Below are positions 6,781-14,011 of a DNA stretch of 19,891 nucleotides, piece after piece. The notes beneath the pieces are model-generated. The model was given only the letters and a program-made list of their open reading frames with translations. It searched no databases and had not been told where the DNA came from. Origin of the DNA: JBNJEM01 sp051745935 (GTDB lineage: Bacteria > Planctomycetota > Planctomycetia > Pirellulales > Pirellulaceae); assembly GCA_051745935.1 (NCBI GenBank), contig JBNJEM010000067.1, forward strand, positions 1 to 19,891, written 5' to 3'. The position numbers and the translations under genes were made by a program. Numbering within the stretch: position 1 is the stretch's first letter; each line of letters starts with the position of its first letter.

Positions 6781-8670
6781 TCACACGCTGGGAAACAATT
6801 CGCTTTTGGTGTGCGGCAGGAAAAGGGCGGCCGTGTACTCGTCCATATAGCTCGGATCCGTGTTTAGCTCCAGGTAGGTCATCCGCCCGGTGGTTTCCTC
6901 TTGCAGCTCTCTGTGCTTCCGCGAAACAAGCGTCATGTACGTTCCGGCGAGCGAGGCGTTTCCAATAAAGTGAAAACGCTCTCGCGCCACGTCCGGAAGC
7001 AGCCCGATTCTGATCGCTTTTCCGACATCGATGAACCTTCCGAAGCCGCCCGCGATATAGATTCTTGCGATGTCGTCGAATGTCACGCCAACTTGATTCA
7101 ACATGAGCGAGCACGCCGAATAGATCGCGGCTTTGGACCGCACGATGTTCTCGATATCCGTCTCGGATATGACAAGCGGACGGCCGGTTCCGCTCCGCTC
7201 CGCCGGCACGACGGTGTAGTATGCTCGACGGCCCTCGACAGAGATCGCCGGGCAGTCCGCTCCCCGCTTCAACTTGCCCGCCTGGTCGAGCCAGCCGGCA
7301 TCCAGTAGCCCGGCCAGCAACGAGATCATTCCCGATCCGCAGATTCCCCGCGGCGCCGTGTTTCCGATGACTTCCACCGTACAGGTGCCAACATCAGGAT
7401 TCACCGCTACCCGTTCGATGGCCCCCTCCGCCGCGCGCCGGCCACACTCGATGCCACCGCCCTCGAATGACGGCCCCGCGGAACAGGCACAGGCGATCAG
7501 GAAATCACGGTTTCCCAGCACCAATTCACCGTTGGTTCCAATATCGATGAACAGGCAAATCTCTTCCGTGTCACGCACCAGATCGGTGCAGAGCACCCCC
7601 GCCGTGATGTCTCCGCCCACGTAGCTGCCGACGCATGGCGCATACCGTATCGCGGCCGAGGGATTCAGGTCCAAACCGATTTCATCGGCCCTGGTGCCGG
7701 GAACCGAGAGCACGGTCGGTGTATACGGCTCCAAGCGAATGTACTCTGGATTGAGCCCCAGCAGCAGATGGATCATTGTCGTGTTCCCCGACACGGTCGC
7801 GGCGACAACTTGATCGCGAGGAATGTTCGCGCCCGCGCACGCGTGGCTGATCAATTCGTTACTTGTTTCCAGTACCCGTTCGCGCAGTTCCTTCAGTCCA
7901 CCTTCGCGGCGGGCGTAGTTGATGCGGCTGATGACATCGAGCCCGCACGACACCTGACGGTTGTATCCAGAATGAACGGAGACCGTTCCGCCTTCGGCCA
8001 GCGAGACGAGCAACACGGCAACGGTTGTCGTGCCAATATCGATCGCCGCGCCGTAGAGGGGCGTGTCGACATGTCCAGCCATGCATGCCAGAACTCTAAC
8101 ACGAGTGGATTCCCGCGTGACAATTGCCGTCACCCTTCCATCCCGCTCTCGCAAGACCACTGCCAGTCGCCGTAGGACTGGCAAGGGCACTTCCACGCAT
8201 CCAGACTCGGTCGCCGCCTTGAGACACGCCGTGAACCGGTCCAGATCGGAGCAGCCGCCGGCGAGTTCACCCGGGGGCACCTCAAGCTGAACGCTCGAAA
8301 CCAACGGAGACAAATCATGGCTGCCGGGAAGCCGTTTCGGGTCGATGAGCGAGAGTCCCTGGATGGTATCGGAGGTCTTCACGGCCCCCGCGCTCTCACT
8401 CAAACACTCAACGGTAACGGGTGTATCGTGACCGCGGCTTTTGCAGGCCAATACGTGTCCAGTGGCCACGTCCTCGCGGGAAAGGGGACCCTGGCCGTCA
8501 CTCGCGTCCACCTCGCCGGACACAACCCGCACGGCGCACGTTCCACAGGTTCCTTTCCCGCCACATTCCGCTTCGATTTCAACACCGGCGCGCCGCGCTG
8601 CCGTCAGCAAATCAATCCCCGCCGTTACTACAACGCTTTTACCGGATGGTTCGAATGTTACTCGCGGCAT
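6781..8670 (-). CDS. acsV: Corrinoid activation/regeneration protein (RACo, ASKHA ATPase)
   Basis: This protein reductively reactivates the corrinoid Fe-S protein: an ATP-driven electron transfer returns inactive Co(II) to Co(I). It is 629 aa. The N-terminal plant-type [2Fe-2S] domain has C36, C42, C45 ('ECGGKGTCGTC') and C76 ('LACKS'). A linker domain follows, then the ASKHA ATPase domain with 'AIDIGTTTVAV' near 207, 'VSGNTTMIHLLLGL', 'FIDIGTNGELVLG' and 'IYIAGGFGRFIDVGKA' near the C-terminus. All are standard for RACo/AcsV. The ATG at 8670 is chosen over the longer reading to 8829. It places the ferredoxin domain at the N-terminus and has GGGAG about ten bases upstream. It follows acsC by 162 bp and ends the cluster in this window. 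Confidence 0.93.
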   Translation of the reverse strand: MPRVTFEPSGKSVVVTAGIDLLTAARRAGVEIEAECGGKGTCGTCAVRVVSGEVDASDGQGPLSREDVATGHVLACKSRGHDTPVTVECLSESAGAVKTSDTIQGLSLIDPKRLPGSHDLSPLVSSVQLEVPPGELAGGCSDLDRFTACLKAATESGCVEVPLPVLRRLAVVLRERDGRVTAIVTRESTRVRVLACMAGHVDTPLYGAAIDIGTTTVAVLLVSLAEGGTVSVHSGYNRQVSCGLDVISRINYARREGGLKELRERVLETSNELISHACAGANIPRDQVVAATVSGNTTMIHLLLGLNPEYIRLEPYTPTVLSVPGTRADEIGLDLNPSAAIRYAPCVGSYVGGDITAGVLCTDLVRDTEEICLFIDIGTNGELVLGNRDFLIACACSAGPSFEGGGIECGRRAAEGAIERVAVNPDVGTCTVEVIGNTAPRGICGSGMISLLAGLLDAGWLDQAGKLKRGADCPAISVEGRRAYYTVVPAERSGTGRPLVISETDIENIVRSKAAIYSACSLMLNQVGVTFDDIARIYIAGGFGRFIDVGKAIRIGLLPDVARERFHFIGNASLAGTYMTLVSRKHRELQEETTGRMTYLELNTDPSYMDEYTAALFLPHTKSELFPSV

Positions 8671-8832
8671 GTCAAGAACTCTCCCGGTTGAGACGTTTCG
8701 AGAGCGGTTGCCGTTCACGGGTGCTGCTACCCGGCCTGGACCCAGGAGCCCGCATGAATGCTTGGCCACAAGCTGGCAACGAAACGGCGGCTCGATCGGA
8801 CTATTCGCTCGGTCATGGAACACCGTCACGTT

Positions 8833-10173
8833 TTAGGCGAGGTTCGCGGTCACGAAGCTTTCAATATCACCGGCCTCTTGTGGCCCCACCAGCACTTTCC
8901 AACCCGGCAGCGTTTCTTCCAATTCTCCCGAAACTTGTGCAACATGGCCGGGGATTGTGATTTCGCGCGTGTTTACTTTGTCTTCGAGTCCCGCGTTCTT
9001 GACGAACTTTCCGATGGACGCGCCCGAAAACTTTCCGGCGGCCCAGGCCGTCAACACGCTCATGCCCTCGCATTCGGGGACCAAGAGCCAAGCACTGATG
9101 CCGCTGTTTTCGATCTCGCCCGAGACAATGAAGTACGTGAGGGAGAAATTGGTCGTGACGAACACCGGAGAGTTCTCGTCTGGTTCGCCGACCGGATACA
9201 CCTCTGGCTCAACCTGAATCGGCTTTTGGGGATCGGTGTATATGTTGAGTCGAAGCGTCATCAAGGAAGAGAGCAGGGCCGGATCAAAAGAAGGCAAAAC
9301 GCAGATGCCCCCATACTTGCATATCTCGGTCACCGCCGAAATCACGTCCTCCAATTCATCGCCGGATTCCACGAAGCGAAGCGGCGGGTATCCCAGCGGC
9401 TTGTAACTATCCTTGATCGCGGCTCGCCTGGCAATGGCGTTGCTCTGGAATTGTTCCGCCAGTGAATGAGCCTGGAATTGAAGCAAAAGATCGTTGAAAC
9501 CATCATTCTTAAGTTTGGCGGTCACCGTGGAGAGGCTATCCAGATCCGGCGCCGTGACCGCGAGTGCGTGCCCGTTTTCGGACGCGACGGATTTTAACTG
9601 ATCAGCGTATTCCGGCGTTGCCGCGCTCAGTACGCTGCCCGACCCTTTCACGGCTTCCGCCGCCTGGGTGAGCGCATCGAGGCGGTCGGCGCGAATGACC
9701 AACGGGCGTCCGGTGGTCTCCCACGCCTTTTTTGCGAGAGCGGCAAAGCGGGCCTCATCGTTGCCTCGCATGGTCACTCCGACCATGTCAATGGTCAGCG
9801 TTTCGCCGACTCGTTCCAGTGAATAATCGCGCACCTGCTCCAGCGTGGCATCAACCCGCGCGTCGTCATCGGTGTCGTTCACGTTGACCGCCAGCGCGGT
9901 TTGACTGACAAAGGTTTTCTCATGCCGGTAAAGGACCGTTTCCTCGCCCAGCTTAACCTTTCGGTTGTCCCCCCCCAATTCGATGCCCTTCACCGGCGGT
10001 TCACTGGCCGCTCCCAGAACCTCTTTGGCCTCGTCGGAAGCATATGGACACTGCGACAGGTCCGCTTTTTTGGCGGCCAGTTTCATGGCAAATGCCATGC
10101 ACGTGTTGGAGCCGCACTCCTTGCAATTGGTCCTGGGAAGCAGCTTTTGGATTTGCAGTCCTGTCAGCGCCAT
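8833..10173 (-). CDS. acsC: Corrinoid iron-sulfur protein large subunit (CODH/ACS gamma)
   Basis: This is the large subunit of the corrinoid Fe-S protein, which carries the methyl group from methyl-tetrahydrofolate to acetyl-CoA synthase. It is 446 aa, the family's usual size. The N-terminal [4Fe-4S] motif is C17, C20, C25, C42 ('NCKECGSNTC', 'CPY'). A TIM-barrel domain follows. The C-terminal corrinoid-binding domain carries 'FSLTYFIVSGEIENSG' and 'SAWLLVPECEGMSVLTAW'. The partner small subunit is the C-terminal half of the preceding acsB-acsD fusion. The ATG is preceded by only a weak purine run (AAAGAGA). Repeat copy 3 ends 13 bases before the start codon, so the leader of this gene is partly made of the repeat. 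Confidence 0.95.
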   Translation of the reverse strand: MALTGLQIQKLLPRTNCKECGSNTCMAFAMKLAAKKADLSQCPYASDEAKEVLGAASEPPVKGIELGGDNRKVKLGEETVLYRHEKTFVSQTALAVNVNDTDDDARVDATLEQVRDYSLERVGETLTIDMVGVTMRGNDEARFAALAKKAWETTGRPLVIRADRLDALTQAAEAVKGSGSVLSAATPEYADQLKSVASENGHALAVTAPDLDSLSTVTAKLKNDGFNDLLLQFQAHSLAEQFQSNAIARRAAIKDSYKPLGYPPLRFVESGDELEDVISAVTEICKYGGICVLPSFDPALLSSLMTLRLNIYTDPQKPIQVEPEVYPVGEPDENSPVFVTTNFSLTYFIVSGEIENSGISAWLLVPECEGMSVLTAWAAGKFSGASIGKFVKNAGLEDKVNTREITIPGHVAQVSGELEETLPGWKVLVGPQEAGDIESFVTANLA

Positions 10174-10186
10174 ATTCGTTTCTCTT

Positions 10187-10290
10187 TATATTTCAGGCGG
10201 TTGGATTTGTCCGGGTGGAAAGCTGCCCGACGCAAGCCGTCCTCCCGTTGGTCGGACTCGCGGCGGAGAAAGTCATCCGCGACCGGTATA
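10187..10290 (+). repeat. TATA-bounded ~100-bp repeat, copy 3
   Basis: This is a full 104-bp copy with TATA at both ends. Its variable middle is 'ttgtccgggtggaaagctgc'. It sits inside the CODH/ACS cluster between the acsB-acsD stop and the acsC start and reaches to within 13 bases of the acsC start codon. It is therefore probably transcribed, antisense to its own listed orientation. Confidence 0.95.
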
Positions 10291-10405
10291 TTTCTCAAAT
10301 GTTCGGCCGAAAGGGCAACTCCACAGGGTCGGGCATATTTCCCGTTGGCCGCCCCTTCGCTTGATTGTTGTCGGATTCAGGAAAACGCCCCGGGAGGCGA
10401 GCCGC

Positions 10406-13400
10406 TTACCGATCCATCAATTGATCGATGGTCTTGCGTGTCCGGCGAACCACCTCGGGATGGTAGAGGATCAAGATATCCGCGCCGGCATACAGCATGC
10501 TGGTGGCCGTGGCCAATTCCCAGGCGACCGCCCGCTTATCCAGATTCCCCCAGGCGGGAAAATCCCGTTCAGGGGCCTTCATTTCCTTGATTTTGGCACA
10601 TTCCTGGCCAGGGGACAGGATCATGGGCCCGGCGAGCATCTTGTCCCCAGCCAACGCGGTGAGCCGGATACGTTCCATGACTGAATAGGTATACTCGATC
10701 CCGTAACCCATGGCGCCGGTCATCGGGTCCATCACGATCCGGCCGGTCTGAACATCCATGTTGCTCAACAGAATATTCATCTGCTTGGCGATGTTCACGT
10801 CGATCGGGCTTTGAGCAACAACGGAGTGACCGTAGGCCAACGCGGCTCCGGCGATGGTGCGATAATTGTCCTGCTCGATCCAGTTCAGAAGCAGGTTTTC
10901 GCCGCCGCAGCCCTGCGCCACGGCTTTCATCACTTCGTTGTTCTTCTCGTAATGGTTGTGCCCCGTGATGATAAGCGGTACACCAACCGCATCAAGGACG
11001 GCCTTAACCACTTCAACAGCTTGTTCCGGTGAACGGCCGCCCTTTTCGGGGTGAGTGCCTTCAAGGCGAACGCTGATGAGGTCCGCGCCGTATGTTTCCA
11101 CGCACCGTTTGGCCATGGCCGCGGGATCGTTCAAATCCTTGCCGTAAACACGCCGGAGGACCGGCGGATACTTGTCATTGACCGCGTCGAACACTTCCAT
11201 GGCAACCAGTGGCGGATGAGGCATGGTACCTTCCCACAGATGGAAAGGCATGCATGTCTGGCCACCGATCGTCAGGGTATGCGACCGCGTGCCGCCCTGC
11301 TCCGGGGTCGCCCCCAGCGTGACCTTCCAAATCGGAACTTCGCAAGAATCCTTGGGCACCGGGAACGATTCAATGGCGGCAATCCGATCGGACGCCTTGG
11401 GGGATGGCCGGCGAGCCCGCACGTCTTCCTCTTCCCGACCGGCCGCGGGAGAATCGGCCGCGGCTGCCTCCGTCCCCGTGGTGGCGAGCTGCTGGGTGAC
11501 GGTTTCCATTAAATCCTTTGGCAGGGCACTTGCCAAACGGGCCATCACCTCTTGAACCACCTCTTCCTTGATCCGCGCGATCGTCTGGTCGGACATCCCG
11601 ACCTGTTCTTGCTCCGCTGGCGGCGAGGTCATCTCACCAGCTTGTTCCGGAACCTCTTCGGAGCGAGTATATTTCAGGCGGTTGGATTCTTCCGGATGGA
11701 AAGCTGCCCGACGCAAGCCGTCCTCCCGTGGGTCGGACTCGCGGCGGAGAAAGTCATCCGCGACCGGCATGGACGGTTCGCTTGTCGCCTCCGTCGACGC
11801 CGTTTCCTCTTTATTGTATTCTTCCGCGAAGGTGCTCATATCTTCCATCTCGATGGCTGGGTGGCCCACTTTCTCGAGGTACCGGCGCACCTCATGAGCA
11901 TCCGTCGCGACCGTTTCGTCAGCGATTTTGTCCAACAGATTTGGAGCCTCCTGCTCCTCGAAGCGGCGGTTCAGATCCTGCGCGAGCATTTCTTTCAGTT
12001 CGCGAGGCATCCAGACTAGCCGCTTGTGGCCCCCCTCGGCATAAAGGAACTTGCGCGAGGAAAGGAACATTTTTCCCACGCCCATGAAGCCGGGAGTTTG
12101 CTGGCCTCCACCCACGGCGCCAGCCAAGGAGGAAAAAGTCATGCCGACGGGCGTGTCTCCCTGGAATTCCCGGTTCACGACCATTATCCCGTTACACTCC
12201 GGCACGTACGCACAGATGCACTCAAAACACCCGCAGCTGGTCATGGGTCTGTCCATGATCGAGTAGGCGCAGAAGGCATCCACCGTCTTATGGCTGTTCG
12301 GGTAAACATAATCGTTCACGCCTTGCCAGATCCCTTTCACTGGATCGAGGCATTCCCCCTTTTTCACCGGTTGGTTCGGGCCGGTCTCGTCAATTTCGTA
12401 GGCCGCCTTGCCGTCGAGCCAGTTGTACGCGCCACAGAGCCCCAACCGCTCCGGCGTAATAATGCAGACATGGTCCGGGGCGAAGGACTGGCACAGCAGG
12501 CAGGAGTAAAACGTGTCGACCGACGCATCGGTCATGCTTTCCAGCCGGCGGTTTCGTTCGTCGTATATTTTTCTGGCAAGTCCTACCCGCCGCTCAGCCT
12601 CGCCGGCATCGGTTATTAGCGTCACGCGGACCTTGTCCACGATCGCGGGAAACTCCGACAGGAATTTGGCATGGAGGATCTCGCCATAGTGACGCAGGCG
12701 TAGGCCTTTGGCAAATCCGTCCTTGGAGACGCGGGTCCAGACGATATCCCGTTGGCCCATATGCCAGATCCCTTCGGCGCCGTTAACAAGATGGTGGATT
12801 TGCCGCTCGAGAATCGGTTCGAAATCCGGCTGCATTTTCCGGCCCGCCACCTCGACCCAGATCCCCAGAGGGAGCGCCGTCCCAGGTTCAACCGTATCGA
12901 TGTCCGGCCCGATAATCTCGATCTCACCGTCCTCGATTTGCTCGAGTTCCACGCTGGTGACAAACTCGAAGGCGGTTGTCTTGTTGCCGCCAAACTCGGC
13001 GTGCACGTCCGCTTTTCGAATCCGCTCTCCTTCAAACGCCGCCCCGTAGGGGACCGGAATCGGGACGGTGTCGATCTTTACCTTGCAGCCGCGCACTTCC
13101 AACGCCCGCTCAACCATTGATTCGTACGGCACATTGGAAACGACGTGCTCGTACGTGCAGACGCCGGTGGGAAGGATTTGCGGGATATCGGTATCGGCGA
13201 TGACGGGAAAACCGTAGTTGATCGCCCCGGCGGCCACGGCATACTTATCCGGGGTCACGGTTCCCAGAGCCAATACAAAGGCGAAAATCCGATTCTTGTT
13301 ATACCGCAGATTCGCGGCGAAATCCCCGGGCTTCACGCCTCCAAACGACAGGGCCGCGCGGCTGGCGAACCCCAGCGCGTAGACCAGCGAGGACACATCG

Positions 13401-14011
13401 CTGCCAAAGGGGACCAACCGCGTCTCCCAGCCAAGCTGGACGCCCTCTTCATCCAGTTGCTCGGCGAATTGCCGGCCATCGGTCGAGCCGCCCATGAAGA
13501 CATACAGGTTCTTTTGCTGCAACTGCCTGGCGATCGACACCGCGATTTCATTGCTCGGCGCCGCTCCCGTGACCGCCGCGAACCCGGGCGCCGTGCCATC
13601 GACGAACTCGATGCCGCGTTCCCGCATGATCACATCGTTGGCCGCGCCCAGCCAAATGCCGTTGACCGGGTCGGGCCCGACAACATACTTGCAGGCCTCG
13701 ATGATTTCGCAGGCAAAGAGGGCGGCCACGCCGGCGTCGAGCGCGTTTCCCAAGTAGGGCAACCAGACTTCGTCCGACGGCGGGGAGGGCAACAGGGATT
13801 TGGCGCGATGGAGTGCCTTGCGCAAATCCCCCAGCACTTCGATCTTCTCGCCGGTGAAGGAATAGATGATCGGAAGGTAGTACGCCGTTCCCGGAAAGCG
13901 GACTGGAGCATTCTCTCCACATGCCGCCACCACCTCGTCAAGTTTGGACTCGGCGAGCGCCACCCATTCCACGGCGCCGTCGATCGCATTTCCGCAAATG
14001 TGCCTAGACAA
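10406..14011 (-). CDS. acsB-acsD: Acetyl-CoA synthase (AcsB) fused to corrinoid protein small subunit (AcsD)
   Basis: This is a 1201-aa bifunctional protein. Residues 1 to about 735 are AcsB, which assembles acetyl-CoA from CO, methyl and CoA. The A-cluster [4Fe-4S] ligands are C504, C507, C516 and C526, and the Ni-site CGC is at 593-595. The spacing is identical to Moorella AcsB, and 'PNTAYYLP'-like 'GTAYYLPII' starts the first domain. Residues about 886-1201 are AcsD, a TIM barrel containing 'VTLGATPEQGGTRSHTLTIG' and 'GADLISVRLEGTHP'. Between them lies a roughly 150-residue Glu/Ala/Pro-rich linker. It includes 34 residues (748-781) encoded by repeat copy 4, and a possible old acsD start at M806 ('MSDQTIARIKEEV') with weak AGG upstream. 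The start is TTG with AGGAGGG six bases upstream, overlapping the acsA stop by 8 bases. In model acetogens acsB and acsD are separate genes. Confidence 0.93.
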   Translation of the reverse strand: MSRHICGNAIDGAVEWVALAESKLDEVVAACGENAPVRFPGTAYYLPIIYSFTGEKIEVLGDLRKALHRAKSLLPSPPSDEVWLPYLGNALDAGVAALFACEIIEACKYVVGPDPVNGIWLGAANDVIMRERGIEFVDGTAPGFAAVTGAAPSNEIAVSIARQLQQKNLYVFMGGSTDGRQFAEQLDEEGVQLGWETRLVPFGSDVSSLVYALGFASRAALSFGGVKPGDFAANLRYNKNRIFAFVLALGTVTPDKYAVAAGAINYGFPVIADTDIPQILPTGVCTYEHVVSNVPYESMVERALEVRGCKVKIDTVPIPVPYGAAFEGERIRKADVHAEFGGNKTTAFEFVTSVELEQIEDGEIEIIGPDIDTVEPGTALPLGIWVEVAGRKMQPDFEPILERQIHHLVNGAEGIWHMGQRDIVWTRVSKDGFAKGLRLRHYGEILHAKFLSEFPAIVDKVRVTLITDAGEAERRVGLARKIYDERNRRLESMTDASVDTFYSCLLCQSFAPDHVCIITPERLGLCGAYNWLDGKAAYEIDETGPNQPVKKGECLDPVKGIWQGVNDYVYPNSHKTVDAFCAYSIMDRPMTSCGCFECICAYVPECNGIMVVNREFQGDTPVGMTFSSLAGAVGGGQQTPGFMGVGKMFLSSRKFLYAEGGHKRLVWMPRELKEMLAQDLNRRFEEQEAPNLLDKIADETVATDAHEVRRYLEKVGHPAIEMEDMSTFAEEYNKEETASTEATSEPSMPVADDFLRRESDPREDGLRRAAFHPEESNRLKYTRSEEVPEQAGEMTSPPAEQEQVGMSDQTIARIKEEVVQEVMARLASALPKDLMETVTQQLATTGTEAAAADSPAAGREEEDVRARRPSPKASDRIAAIESFPVPKDSCEVPIWKVTLGATPEQGGTRSHTLTIGGQTCMPFHLWEGTMPHPPLVAMEVFDAVNDKYPPVLRRVYGKDLNDPAAMAKRCVETYGADLISVRLEGTHPEKGGRSPEQAVEVVKAVLDAVGVPLIITGHNHYEKNNEVMKAVAQGCGGENLLLNWIEQDNYRTIAGAALAYGHSVVAQSPIDVNIAKQMNILLSNMDVQTGRIVMDPMTGAMGYGIEYTYSVMERIRLTALAGDKMLAGPMILSPGQECAKIKEMKAPERDFPAWGNLDKRAVAWELATATSMLYAGADILILYHPEVVRRTRKTIDQLMDR
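11668..11771 (+). repeat. TATA-bounded ~100-bp repeat, copy 4 (in frame inside acsB-acsD)
   Basis: This is a 104-bp copy; its right end reads CATG instead of TATA. It lies wholly inside the coding region and encodes residues 748-781 on the minus strand: MPVADDFLRRESDPREDGLR then RAAFHPEESNRLKY. It has a few substitutions relative to the other copies (for example 'cccgtgggtcgg' for 'cccgttggtcgg'), none creating a stop. It falls in the low-complexity linker between two folded enzymes. Confidence 0.95.

Noticed and set aside
2927..10290. Nearly equal spacing (about 3.63 kb) between repeat copies 1, 2 and 3
   Set aside because: The next intervals are 1.5 kb, 8 kb and 0.1 kb, and the genes between copies are unrelated, so the regularity is most likely chance.
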